Assembly (NCBI RefSeq): GCF_963422355.1
Contig: NC_085094.1
Span: forward strand, 2,749,619 to 2,813,618
Direction: 5' to 3'
Origin: Corticium candelabrum
Taxonomy: Eukaryota > Porifera > Homoscleromorpha > Homosclerophorida > Plakinidae
DNA: 64,000 bases
This document shows positions 25,901-45,800 of this stretch, in pieces (position 1 is the first letter of the stretch; the number at the start of each line of letters is the position of its first letter). Position numbers and translations under genes: made by a program. The notes under the pieces are model-generated. The model saw nothing but the letters and a program-made list of their open reading frames with translations. It searched no databases and was not told the origin of the DNA.

Positions 25901-28900
25901 CACCACTCAACAGATAGCTGCCATAGAGAAAGCTGAGGCCAGAAGGTGGTAAAGAGTAGCAACATCGTTGGCCAGAGCCATCTGCCAGTGAAAAACGACG
26001 AGAACCACAGTAGGAGCCAAACTGCACCTGAAATGTTGCATCAATCAGAGCTTGTTCGTATGTACATGGACACGGATACAAATATGCTGGAGGATCAGGT
26101 TCATGAAGATACCAGTTAAGACACTCCTGAGATGAGCTGAATTGATTAGAAGTTCCATCAACACGAAAAAACCATTTTCCTCGTTCACCTGTATTTCCAA
26201 TCTTCTGACCTATATCAAATATCTCAACTGTTTCAGAATCAGGATGATTGTAGAAGTTCTCATAATCTCCCGCATTGTATCCAATCACTGCAGAAAACTG
26301 ACTGTGAGATGACCACTGTATAGCATTTTGTGGGTAAACAAAAAGCAGAGCAGAGAGAACACCGTTCGTCACAGTTACGGCCTGAAATGTAGCTACCTGC
26401 AAAGAACAAGAGCAAAGATATTACTATTTATTGACCACAAAACACACTAAGTACCTCAATATCTTGATATATAAAACCATCATACGGTGCAACCTGGAAC
26501 CATGTTGTGACAAGAGCCCATGTTGCATTGAATTCACGAAATATGTCATACTCAAGTAATTCATTGCTGTACCTTCGTATATCATCAGTCAGCATCTGAA
26601 GCATTAGTTTAGATGCCTCACTTGAATGCTTTTTTGAATAAACATGGTAGTAAATGGCTGAACCATTGGTAAGATTAGAGAATTTGGAATGCCGAGTATC
26701 AATGTCTGACCAGAATGGTGCAATTATAGAATGTCCTCCAATGAATGGGAATGCTTTTGCATTGTAACTGATGAAGGCACCATCAACAGATAACAAACCA
26801 TTCACAGAAATCTACAAACCAAAATCAAGATTGCTAATAGCATGTACAACTCAAAGTCAAGTCTATCCTCCTTACACATAATTGTCTCTTTAAGTCTCCA
26901 AAGAAGATAAATCCGCTATCAGGAAAGACACATATGCCAATTTCATCATCACCAGAAAGAAGCTCGGCATCTCCTTCAGTGGGTCCAAAAGGATACAAAC
27001 CAAAAAAGGGTACCGAGGGAGTTGTAGGAGTTGCTGAAAGAGATGGAGTTGGTGTTGGCCCTAAAGCAATTATCACACTGTCTGAAAATTGTATTGACTG
27101 TAACTGAGACAAAGAAGTGGATAACTCTTGAGTTGAAGCCAACTGTCCAAATTTGTCTGTGGATGAGGCCAAAAGACTGCTTGATTCAACTGAAGAGATA
27201 ATAGGTATTCGAATGTGGGATGACAAATAGGTTTTGTTAGGACTGTACAAGGGTGTTGAAACAATCACTTTGGTCATCTGTCCCACAAGTACAGACGATG
27301 TCATTGCAGAGGTACTGTTCACCAAACCTATTCCACTTTGAAGTGATCCAATTACTGCTGAAACTTGAACTGGTGTAGGAAACAGTACCTGCAAAGACAC
27401 AGACTTCTCTAAAGTTTCTGAAATCTTTGGAGTGGTGAGGAATACTTCCATTGCTGTTGACCGAAGTAAAGCCGCTAGAACAAATGTTGACTTTGTATTA
27501 ATGCTATGATAAGATGTTGAACTTTGAGTAAAAGAAACAGTTTCTGGCAACAGCAAACCAGATGGTGAAGGTGACACAAAAACTTGGGTTTTCAACAAAA
27601 AAGGAACCGTTTGTAGAATTCCAGAATGCTCAGCTGTAGATGACATATCACCAGGCATTACCAAAGACGGGGAAGTTACTCCATGTGAAGCTGAAACAAT
27701 GACAGGTAGTGTTGTTGGCTGACTGACCAATATCAAATCTTGTGTAGTTTCAATAGACTTTGTAGCTAGCATTGAGTCTCTTGTTTCAAAATCTGTTGAA
27801 AAGCTGCTCAAAGAACTGCCTTCTATTTCAGTGACGTACTTCGTAAGATCAACAACAGCTGTTGATTGTGTTTGATACAATTGACTGTAAACTGACGCAC
27901 TACTCATCATAGCAAATACAGCCACAGTTGATAAACTGTGTCGAGAATCATAATCATAACCTACTAGTTGTGAATATGTTGGCAGAGCAATTGTAAAATC
28001 AGTAGCTGTGCTTAGAGATTGCAACTGCAACAAAGATGGCTTAAGCACACTTTGTGTTGAAGACACACTCTGTAGAGTGTTGTTGGTAAATGTTGCCACC
28101 ACCTCTGATGTCGCTTCAACTTCTTTTGACTGAATGATAGACACAACAGATGTTGGAAACACTGACTGGGGCAAAATTATGCTTTCTCCGGTTGATGACA
28201 TCATAGACAACACAGTCATAGTTGATAAATTGTGCTCTATTGGTTGTGAATATGTAGGCAAGGCAATTGTAAAACCCGAAGCTGTAATTGAAGATTGCAA
28301 CTGCAACAAAGATGGCTTAAGGATGCTCTGTGTTAAAGAGATGCTCTGTAGAGTGTTGTTGGTGAGAGCTACCGGCATCTCTGATGTCACTTCACCAGAA
28401 ACGGAAGGCACAACTTCTGTCAACTGAATGATAGAAACAATTGGCGATGGAAACACAGATTGATGTAACAATACACTTTCACTGGCTGATGGCAATGGTT
28501 GAATTGAGCCAACAGATAAACTAGTAGAAAGCACTGTTGACTCTACAGTAGCACTTGAAGGTTCCAATAAAAGCATTGATGAGTATTTTGAGCTTGTTGC
28601 TGACAAATCTGTAATAGAGGCAATAGGAAGCACAGTTGTAATATCAGGTGCATACTGTGATCTACTCTCTGAATGCTGTACAGAAACAACAAAGTTTGAA
28701 GAAAAGATGGAAGGTGACGGCGTCAAGAACACCTCAAGCTGCTTTGAATAAAAAGCGTTAGACAGAGATGTTGGTGTAGGAGTCGTTGTTTTTACTGATT
28801 TCAAAATACCAAGGGTAGCATCTCCTTCAGTAGATATAGTAGAAAGCTCTAGTGTTGTTGCAGTTGAGAGAATTGATGATGTTAGCAACAGCTCTGTGAT

Positions 28901-31900
28901 CAATGAACGCCTTTCTTTAAGCATTGAATAAGGTGTTGAGACAGCAACTGATTGTGTTGAGATGATTACATTTGCATCAGATAAAATTGTCTCAGAAGCA
29001 CGATCTAAATCCAATACTGTTGAAGATGTCAACAAATCAGGTGACAATATAACTGGTGTTGGCAAGGCAAGAGTCGTAGGGAGGTTTTGAGGAATTATGC
29101 TGCTGCTGCTGCTATGCAAAGCTGTACTTGATGACATTTCAGATGCCTTTGATAACAGTAGTTTAGTTGTGACTGGCATAAATAAACTGAGACCAAAAAC
29201 ATGCTGTGTAGATAAACTAAACTTTGACGAAACCATTCTGTCATGTGTACTGAAGATGGATGTGATGACCGTTGTCAAGAGAGTTTGATGTTCAGTAGAC
29301 AATACAAAATCAACAGTATCTGAAAAAGTAGACAAAGTTGATGTTGAAAGTAAGGTAGAAGTAGAAGGAACCTTTGCAGTAAATGAGGACTGCTGCATAG
29401 CTGATGTTGCCGACATCATTTCTCCACTGATAGGAATGGCTGAGGCTACTGCTGTGGCTGTGTCATATCCAACAGTACTTGGCACAGATATATCTGCACT
29501 TGTCTGTCTTTGGTCATCTATAGATTTAATAGCACTTGGTACTAAAACACTTGAAGGTCCTTGAGCAATAGAATCATGAGTATCTGTAGTAGTTGCTTCT
29601 CTTAGTGTTGTGCTGGCACTTTGAGTCAACTCAGGAGGTACTAAAGTAAAAGACTTGAACAAATATGTAAAACTTGTGTCATGTACCATAGAAGTCAAAG
29701 TCAAAGTCTCAGCAGTGCTTGCAAATGAGTGAACAGGTAATAACGACAATATCGTTACCTTGCCCGTCATACCACTTGCTATCGTTTCAATAGTAGTAGA
29801 AGTCTGAACATCACTTTGAGACAACAGGGAATCAAATCCGACTGTTGGGACAGTCCCTAATAAACTTCCCTTTGTTGTTGTAACCAATGTTAGTAGCTTG
29901 GGTAAGGCAATAGACTGTGTTACAGCTGGTGACACTACAATAGAATTCGTATTCATTATAAAGTCGCTCTTTGTAAATAGAACAGTTTCAGATAATGTTG
30001 TCACTGTTGACACAACTGGCCTACTTTCTGTGGCAGATGGAAGGATTAGAGCTGTAGTACTTTGTGAAAGCAAATGTGTAGAAACCATAGCTGGATTTGG
30101 TGTTGTTTCAGAAGAGACATACAAGACTGATGATAGCAACACAGATTTCATGTTCAATGAATATGCGGTAAACACATTTTCTTCTGCATCTAATGATGAT
30201 TGCATTTGTAGCTGTTGACTCTTCCCTGTAAATGCAGACTGGACAGTCGTAGGATTGAGGAATGCAGCAGACATTGTGGTATGTGTAGAAGAAGTACTAA
30301 TTACAACTTGTGCTGTTTGTTTGACTGAATCAAATGTTGATACCAAGGTCTCTACTATAACGTCAGTAGCACTACGTGATGTTAAACTACCAACAAATAA
30401 AAGCGATGAAGCTGCTCCAGCTCGAGTACTAGGCAAAACAATATTTTTTGAACCTGATATGACAGACGAATCTGCAGCATGTGACATCGTTGATAGCAAA
30501 AAAACATTTACTGATGATGTAACAGCCTTCTGAGATAATGTCTGCACACCTGATAAAAGCAATTGATTTCCTGACGCAGACACAGTTGCACCAACACTAA
30601 GGCTGGCCAAAGTCATATTTAGTAAAACTGTTTGGCCAGAAAAACCTACTGCAGACGTTGAAGACATGTCTCCTGCTAAAACAGTGTTAGGTAGCAAAAC
30701 TGATGTAGATTCTGATGGAAAATATGTAGTAGGTGATTTGGTTACTAACACAAACACATTTACAGATGATGAAACAGTCTTCTGAAATGATGCCTGTACA
30801 CCTGATGAAAGCACTTGATCTTCTGAAGCTGACACAGTTGTAGCAGCATCGCTAATGCTAGACAAGACAGTATTTGGTAAAACTGATTGCTGAAAAGATC
30901 CTAAAGAAGATGTCAAAGGCATGTCTCCAGCCAAAGTGGTATCAGGCAATAAAACTGATGTAGACGCTGACATAGATGATGGGGTGGATAGCAGAAAAGC
31001 ATCTGTAGATGGCGTAACAGTCCTCTGAGATGATGGCTGCACACCTAATGAAAGTAGTTGACCTCTTGAAGCTGAGATATCTGGCTCTAATACTGTAGAT
31101 ATCAAATACTTATCCAATGACAAGTCAGATGATGCCTGCACTCCAGAAGACAACAGCAGTGACTTTGTACTTTGTAATGCACCTGCGTTACCAGAAGACT
31201 TAGATAACAGGGCATTCGCATAACTTGCTTGCGATGATAAAGTAAAACCGCTCACATGTACTGTAGCAGAAAGATAGAAGCTGGTATCAGCATCTAATTC
31301 TTTCACAACAGATTGGCTGATTTTGGATGACAACACTTTACTTGGAGATGCGTTTTCTGCACTTTTAAGCACACTAGATGAAACAGTAATGGATGAAGAG
31401 ATAAATCCAATGGTGCTCACAGGATGTGCTGTTGAAGTTGTAGCATAACTATGTGTAGCTAAAGAACTTGCTTCTGCTGACATTAAAGATCTACCGGTTT
31501 CTGCCATTGGCGTTTGGACCAACCTGGTAGGAGCAGGAGTACTCAGTAATGCCACACTGTTATAACTTACACCACTAAACACTGGTGGTAATGACACGGT
31601 TTTAACAGTGACAGTCCCTGTTGTTGTTGATAGATTAACAACAGGTGACAATGATGCTCCAAAAATAGTACTAGCCAGTTCAGAACTAGCCATTGGCGTT
31701 TGGACCAACCTGGTAGGAGCAGGATCACTCAGTAATGCCACACTGTTATAACTTACACCACTAAACACTGGTGGTAATGACACGGTTTTAACAGTAACAG
31801 TCCCTGTTGTTGTTGATAGATTAACAACAGGTGACAATGATGCTCCAAAAATAGTACTAGGCAGTTCAGAACTAGCCATTGGCGTTTGGACCAACCTGGT

Positions 31901-32995
31901 AGGAGCAGGATCACTCAGTAATGCCACACTGTTATAACTTACACCACTAAACACTGGTGGTAATGACACGGTTTTAACAGTAACAGTCCCTGTTGTTGTT
32001 GATAGATTAACAACAGGTGACAATGATGCTCCGAGAATAGTACTAGGTAGTTCAGAACTAGCCATTGGCGTTTGGACCAACCTGGTAGGAGCAGGAGTAC
32101 TCAGTAATGCCACACTGTTATAACTTACACCACTAAACACTGGTGGTAATGACACGGTTTTAACAGTGACAGTCCCTGTTGTTGTTGATAGATTAACAAC
32201 AGGTGACAATGATGCTCCGAAAATAGTACTAGCCAGTTCAGAACTAGCCATTGGCGTTTGGACCAACCTGGTAGGAGCAGGATCACTCAGTAATGCCACA
32301 CTGTCATAACTTACACCACTAAACACTGGTGGTAATGACACGGTTTTAACAGTGACAGTCCCTGTTGTTGTTGATAGATTAACAACAGGTGACAATGATG
32401 CTCCAAAAATAGTACTAGCCAGTTCAGAACTAGCCATTGGCGTTTGGACCAACCTGGTAGGAGCAGGATCACTCAGTAATGCCACACTGTTATAACTTAC
32501 ACCACTAAACACTGGTGGTAATGACACGGTTTTAACAGTGACAGTCCCTGTTGTTGTTGATAGATTAACAACAGGTGACAATGATGCTCCGAGAATAGTA
32601 CTAGGTAGTTCAGAACTAGCCATTGGCGTTTGGACCAACCTGGTAGGAGCAGGAGCACTCAGTAATGCCACACTGTTATAACTTACACCACTAAACACTG
32701 GTGGTAATGACACGGTTTTAACAGTGATAGTCCCTGTTGTTGTTGATAGATTAACAACAGGTGACAATGATGCTCCTTTTGAACTGTCACTAGATGAGTA
32801 AACAGCTGTATTTGTAGTATCCGAAGTCTGTTCAACAATTCCTGATGAAGTTTGCTTTAGAGCAGTAGTCACCTGTCCATAGCTGCTGCTAGCTACATCA
32901 ATTATAGTAGACTCTTCATTTATACTGTCCTGAGTTTCCCCACTATGACATGCCAACGCCATGAGCATGAAGTGCACAAACAACGTCTGTACCAT
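14689..32995 (-). CDS. Mucin-NIDO-AMOP-VWD-EGF-cadherin transmembrane protein
   Basis: Fifteen exons inferred: 26876-32995, 26455-26811, 25733-26396, 24475-25017, 24157-24408, 23578-24099, 23393-23515, 23216-23335, 23032-23148, 20345-20476, 16079-20285, 15698-16015, 15548-15642, 15085-15215 and 14689-14997. They sum to 14,010 nt, every junction keeps frame, and the protein is 4,669 aa. Order: signal peptide (MVQTLFVHFMLMALACHS); Ser/Thr-rich mucin region to ~2020; NIDO (~2041-2290); AMOP with its CPC and CC cysteines (~2290-2380); VWD starting GDPH (~2383-2560); EGF modules, two with DIDEC calcium motifs; a laminin/tenascin-type EGF (~2940-2983); 13 cadherin repeats; one membrane span (~4458-4480) followed by CCCFCC; a ~185-aa tail. 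NIDO-AMOP-VWD-EGF is the MUC4 core, and cadherin repeats mediate calcium-dependent adhesion. A single polypeptide is inferred from frame and phase across a transposon-filled intron (20477-23031). Two adjacent genes remain possible, but neither half has its own start or end there. Confidence 0.75.
21014..22545. mobile_element. PIF/Harbinger-like MITE (family B), copy 1, split by a nested insertion
   Basis: Terminal inverted repeats AGCATGTTCACACC and its complement sit at the two ends. Including the next base gives a perfect 15-bp repeat with a 3-bp ACA duplication. The inner sequence matches copy 2 at 52429-52933 over most of its length. Without the nested element (21467-22419 plus one 9-bp duplication) about 570 bp remain, close to the 505 bp of copy 2. 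Confidence 0.8.
21467..22419. mobile_element. Fold-back DNA transposon with 9-bp target duplication, copy 1
   Basis: A 953-bp element starting TAGCCTCGTGTAGCCAG and ending with its near complement. The inverted arms are about 320 bp each (about 21467-21790 against 22100-22419), so most of the element can fold into one hairpin. An exact 9-bp direct duplication AATTACACT lies at 21458-21466 and 22420-22428. Nine-base duplications point to a Mutator-type transposase supplied in trans. It is nested in the family-B MITE. Confidence 0.88.
22848..22983. repeat. (TA)n and poly-T tracts
   Basis: TA repeat to about 22880, about 24 T residues to 22904, a short unique stretch, then a second TA array at 22953-22983, just upstream (in transcript sense) of the intron end used by the 23032-23148 exon. 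Confidence 0.95.
25018..25732. other. Intron between AMOP and VWD exons
   Basis: A 715-bp AT-rich intron of the mucin-cadherin gene. I see nothing else in it. Confidence 0.55.
27905..28490 (-). repeat. Two diverged ~280-bp repeats in the mucin exon
   Basis: The protein shows two copies of a ~95-residue unit containing NNTLQS, KPSLLQLQS and FTIALPTYSQ. The copies cover about 27905-28180 and 28195-28490. They are much more diverged than the 186-bp array nearer the N-terminus. Confidence 0.75.
30470..31190 (-). repeat. Three diverged ~245-bp repeats in the mucin exon
   Basis: Units share SVLLP.T.LAGDM and LLSSGVQ..SQ.TV motifs, seen three times with a period of about 245 bases. This is a second, older internal repeat family in the Ser/Thr-rich exon. 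Confidence 0.7.
31505..32776 (-). repeat. Seven near-identical 186-bp mucin tandem repeats
   Basis: Seven copies of a 62-residue unit (GASLSPVVNLSTTTGT, VKTVSLPPVFSGVSY, LVQTPMASSEL). Unit starts recur every 186 bases and the copies are almost identical in DNA. Ser, Thr and Pro are abundant, as expected for O-glycosylated mucin stalks. Units differ mainly at SxPAP (Ala, Asp or Thr) and at the LPSTIL/LASTIF ending. Confidence 0.97.
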
Positions 32996-34005
32996 TTCTA
33001 TTGTGCCTTACGTTACTTCACTCTCTCAGGAGTGTGTCTGCCAAGTAATCTCTACATAGAATACACAATGCGTAAAGTTAACTACATGCATCTAACAGGT
33101 ACAACTAAAATTGAAGTTCAGACGTCGAAAACGTAAGAACGCAAGCTGTAAATTCGCACGTGTATTGACGTGCATAAATAAATGGAGCAAATTCACATTG
33201 ATGACAGGCGTAAGCGTAAGAGTACACAGCTGCAAGTGTCACACGCAAGGCGTTACCATGCAAGTAATGACCTCTCCGTCCATCGTGTCTCCGCGTCCGA
33301 CTCAAACATGCACGTACAACATCAACAAATTTAAATTAGATAAGAATGCGTAATGCGAACGAGCAGTCACTCGTCAACTCCCTGAAATTAAATCAAAGCA
33401 TTCTAACCTGATGTGTTGACAGAAGCTCGTTTTCTAACCCCGTGACATTCAAGACAATTTCGGAGCAGCGAACTAAATATCGCGGCAAGATAAGCAGACT
33501 AACGTTCCTCCCACGAAATGACTTCTGCAACGAGTCGTCGTTCTGTTGGAGTATTGCTCTTGTGCAAATCCGTTCTAGCCACAGGTATAGGCGCCAACCA
33601 ATCGAACAGCTGAAGAGACGAACAGGGAGGGAAGTGCGAATTAGAAAGACATCACGTGCGACTCCCAAATAGAAGTGCACCACCCTGCGAGGAGTGGCCG
33701 TGTTGGTTGCGGGTGGAGACTGCAAACAATTCCCACAGCGAGAAATTCCATTCAGTACCCTCGATAGTCTCCTAGGCAAGAGGCCACAAATTGCTTGATT
33801 CTCGCCTTCTCATAAGTTACACCTGCTAGTGTATTCTATGGAAGCATTCCTCTCCAGTGACTGTGAGAAACGATTAATTAATAAGTTTGTTAACTAACTA
33901 TCCTATTTATACAAATTAACTCATTCGTTTTAATACAGTATATGCCCATCCTCAGCTTTACAAAAGCACAAACTTATTTCTGAACTTACAAACTGCCTTG
34001 CAGGG
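32996..34005. other. Spacer upstream of the mucin-cadherin gene
   Basis: Contains the presumed promoter and 5' untranslated region of the mucin-cadherin gene and the 3' untranslated region of INO80B. The open frames at about 33393-33779 lack recognisable protein features and splice context. Confidence 0.45.
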
Positions 34006-41889
<7,884 letters not shown>

Positions 41890-42868
41890 TAGAGACGATT
41901 TCCCGGATGTTAACTGCAATCGTCGTAGCACGAAGCCAGATACGGTACATATACCTCCGCCCAGGAGTTACTCGTTTTAGTTTGGTTTGTTTGTTTTGTT
42001 TGTTTATCTGTTACTAGGATTCAGTATTTAATTTGTGTTAGAATTAATTAATTAGGACAATTATTGCTAGAGCAATAATACTGCAAAGCAAATGCATTGT
42101 GTATAGTGCCTGCCTTGTGCATATGTATTTTATGTGCAGTGTACGTATTGCAACAATTGCAATGACAAATTCTATTGCGCACTAACAATGTGCGAATGCA
42201 TTGATGCATTATACACAATACTGCAGCATTACCCACCTGCAGCACTAATGCAGCACTAAAACTCAGTTTCAGCATTAGAATACACAGTTGCAGCACGTTG
42301 TATTACAGTACTAGTATTAATTATCTCTTCAATGCATTGTATCTATGCATTGCTGCAGCATGGACTACATTTTATACACAATTTGGTATGTATAATAATT
42401 TTAGTGCTGAGCCTATAGTAGTATATTGAAGCAATTAATTGTTTGGCATTGACAGCACCTCATAGAGTGACACAAGCTGCACATTGGCGTATAAACATCA
42501 TGGTACTTGTGCCTCTAAGAAACAAGTGCAACAAGGCCAGAGTTTCAAATGTAAAGGGAATAAAGAAATTTGGGAGAATTTCACGTAAACTTGTGTATGT
42601 ATAAAGAGTCCAATACAATTAAGAATAGTTCAAACGTTAAGATGGTCTCTTAAATTACTGGCTGCCATGATCACTCATGCAATAATTGAGACTCCATAAC
42701 AACAAACTGCTGAATTACAGTCTAACAAAGAGATGTGTCTGTCACTTGCCATCTAATTACCATTAGTCTACCATCCAGAATGGTTTCAGTAAAATTTCAT
42801 TACTTCATATAATAGCTTGTGTAAACATTCCACTACTAATGCAATGCCCTATTTTGTCTTGTGAAACG
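41890..42868. other. Spacer between INO80B start and EYS-like gene end
   Basis: Contains the presumed INO80B promoter just right of 41889 and the 3' untranslated region of the EYS-like gene. AT-rich and GCA-repeat-like sequence at about 42050-42400. No exon recognised, and no membrane-spanning exon that would extend the EYS-like protein. Confidence 0.45.
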
Positions 42869-45800
42869 TCAGCCATCACAACTGTCAATACCACGTCCGT
42901 CTGAAGCTTGAGACAAGACAAAGTCACGATTCTGGATTACGACAGGAGTCGTAATACACCCTTGAAAACTTTGAGAATATAGTCCTCTCGTGTACTCCAG
43001 AATATTAGGAATGCCACCTTGGCGTAACAAATTAATACATGTGATAACAAAAGCTGTCAAGTAAATCCAGCAGGCCAACACTAACCTATGAAAATAGAGC
43101 CCTTTGTATTAAGAGCCGTCGTGCTGTACCTAGAGACAAAAGACTTGACATCCGTATTGTCTACTGTCATTGTGCCAATTCGCAATTTCCTGTTGACAAA
43201 CATGAGGTGTATGATATCATGTCCAGAAAATGAGGAATGAACTAAGCTGACCTTATAACTTTTACTGTATGTGTTTTCCCATCGTCTACTCTACTGTTCG
43301 AAGACACTGATGTCAACCCACCACCCAAGTCAAAGCTACAATAGTACAACAACAAAGTCAAATTTGTAATTGTGGCAGAAGAAAAGTACCATGTTTTACA
43401 GTATGTGTACCTGTACTGCACATAACCACTTTGGAGCCCTATGGCTGCATAGTCTCCAGTTTCCTACAAGAGAAACAGTTATAGTACTAGTATACGCAGA
43501 TTATCATGCAGCTCAACTTAAAGTAATTAAAAGGGCATCACTGGTTCTCCGAAAATGGGGAGGCCAGCTGCTAAGATTTAACTTTATGAGACCTTGTTGA
43601 TTGTCTAAAAGATCACACCTAACAATATTGGGGCCATGGCCTCCCAGTCCCATACATAGTGACACCACTGATTGAAGTACAGCAAAGTAAATTTGGAATG
43701 TATCTAAATTATCTGTAAGTGGACACAACCATAAAACTATCAAACAGTTTCATTTTAGAGACCTGATACTAAATACGTGTATATTCATAGCATCTCAATT
43801 CCTCTTCAGCAAATTTGAAATTCATGCAATGCACACAGAAACTTGCATATTGTCTTCAAGGTAGTTTCATGTCAAGATCAACCCCTTCCCTTGTCATTGC
43901 ACGCATTTTGCTACAGAGTCTAGTCTGCGTGCAAACGCTAGTGGCTGCATGTGAACTACACAGAAGGTCATCACCCTGCAAATTGTAGATCTCAGAATAC
44001 AAGCCTACACAACACCCGTCACCAACCTTCCATAGACTTACCTTTTCAACATGCTTCAGTTGTCTGCAAGTGCTGGATATGCCACAAACACCAAACAATG
44101 GTCATAGCATTCCGCGTGGTACGTTTATTGGATTAGTTCTAACCCTAATTTGATTTTGAAGTCAGGGTACACTTGATGACGTTGGGGTCACAGTTGATGA
44201 TGTTGGGTTGAACTTAGTGAGCAGTTAGTAAGGAGATATAACAGGAAGTAGACGGGATGATCCCAGACTCTCTCGCACCTGGAATTGTCATATGGGCACC
44301 AGACAAGACTAGTGCGAGAGAGCCTAGGGACAAGGCTAGGTAATGGTATAATTAGCATGCTATATGGTTTTTACAAACACAAGGGCTATAATTAACCCAT
44401 TCTGAGTGCTTGTAAATGCAATATAACACACTAATCATACGATAAGTAATTTATAGAAGGTCACGTGACATGTATATGGCAAGTAAGTGTGATGTTAACT
44501 GAAAGTAACTTATTGCACACTTGCCATGCAATGTGTCATATACACCATCAAAATACACGCTCATGACTATATGATATGTCATCAAAATACATCATGTGAC
44601 CACGGTATAAATTTCTGTATATACCAGTAAGAGGCTGCACTAATCTATTGCAAGAGTATTTAGTTACAATAATTGTAAGTAAATTCAACCAAAGCGTATG
44701 TACATTTGTTTAAGTTAGCAATACATACACGTGGTCAACACAAACTTACCTCGCCAATGAACAACAGCAACCCGTTATCAGTAGTTGAGGTAAACGTCAA
44801 TAGGAATTCAGTTCTTGTTGTATGCCTAATTCAAACAAACTAGCTTTGTTAAATAATATGAACAAAAAGCTGAATAACCTACCGAACTAGTTCATTGTCT
44901 GTAAAAGACAAATATCCATATCTATTGAAGAAAGCATCCGTGAACGACTTGGCTACAAGACACCAGAAAAGATGAACTACGTTATGCAACAGAAGGGTAC
45001 AGTATTCTACTTACACTGATTGCATGTAGAACCAACAAAAGCTTGATCCAAGCTGGAATCAAATGTACAAACACACCGATGGCCACCTGTGACTGCCAAG
45101 CATTCTCCGTTGTTTAAACATGGAGTGCCTGCTTGAGCACACGGTGTTATCTTGTATTCACACCGAGTTCCACTAAATCCATCTGGGCAACTACATCGAT
45201 AACCAACATCGTTATCACTACTGCAAGTAGCCCCATTCAAACAAGAAGATGAAACACACGAATGTGCAGCACATTCATCCACACCGGCACCACGTACAGC
45301 ATCGGCTATCAAGTTCACAGCCTTGCCTTGCACCTAAAATAAAACACAACCCCACACTATGTCACAGAAAGAATAGCAATATCGTCGAACAACCACATAC
45401 TGTAAGGTTCCTTATGCAGCCTGTAAAGCCTGAAACAAAGTCAGCATTTTCTGTAAGTAGAGCAAAGTTGCTGTGTCCTCCAACATATAAAAGTGATACA
45501 ACATCAAGTCTTGTATAACTTCCAGGAGACATTCCCATAACCACACTTCTGTCATTGACATACAACTGGCTGGCTTGATTTAGTCTGTTAACCGTCACTG
45601 TATGCCAACGATGCAGCTCTATCAGATCAGACAACAGAACTGCCTGTCTTACACCCAAACTGTATCGAAGTTCAACCCGCGAGCTTTTCATGCCCAAAGT
45701 TATAAAATCGCCAGCTGCTGCACTTGGATATTGACTGCTGTATAAAATCAGACCATCTGCCGATATGGGAAGTATAGAAAGAGTCAACTGAGTTCGAAAT

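Noticed and set aside
28134-30533. Plus-strand frames opposite the mucin exon
   Set aside because: Shadows of the long Ser/Thr-rich minus-strand frame.
31505-32776. CRISPR-like regular repeats
   Set aside because: Contiguous 186-bp coding units with no spacers, in an animal gene; a mucin tandem repeat.
44259-44331. Short inverted repeat with CTCTCTCGCAC arms
   Set aside because: Imperfect, no target duplication found; not enough to call a separate mobile element.
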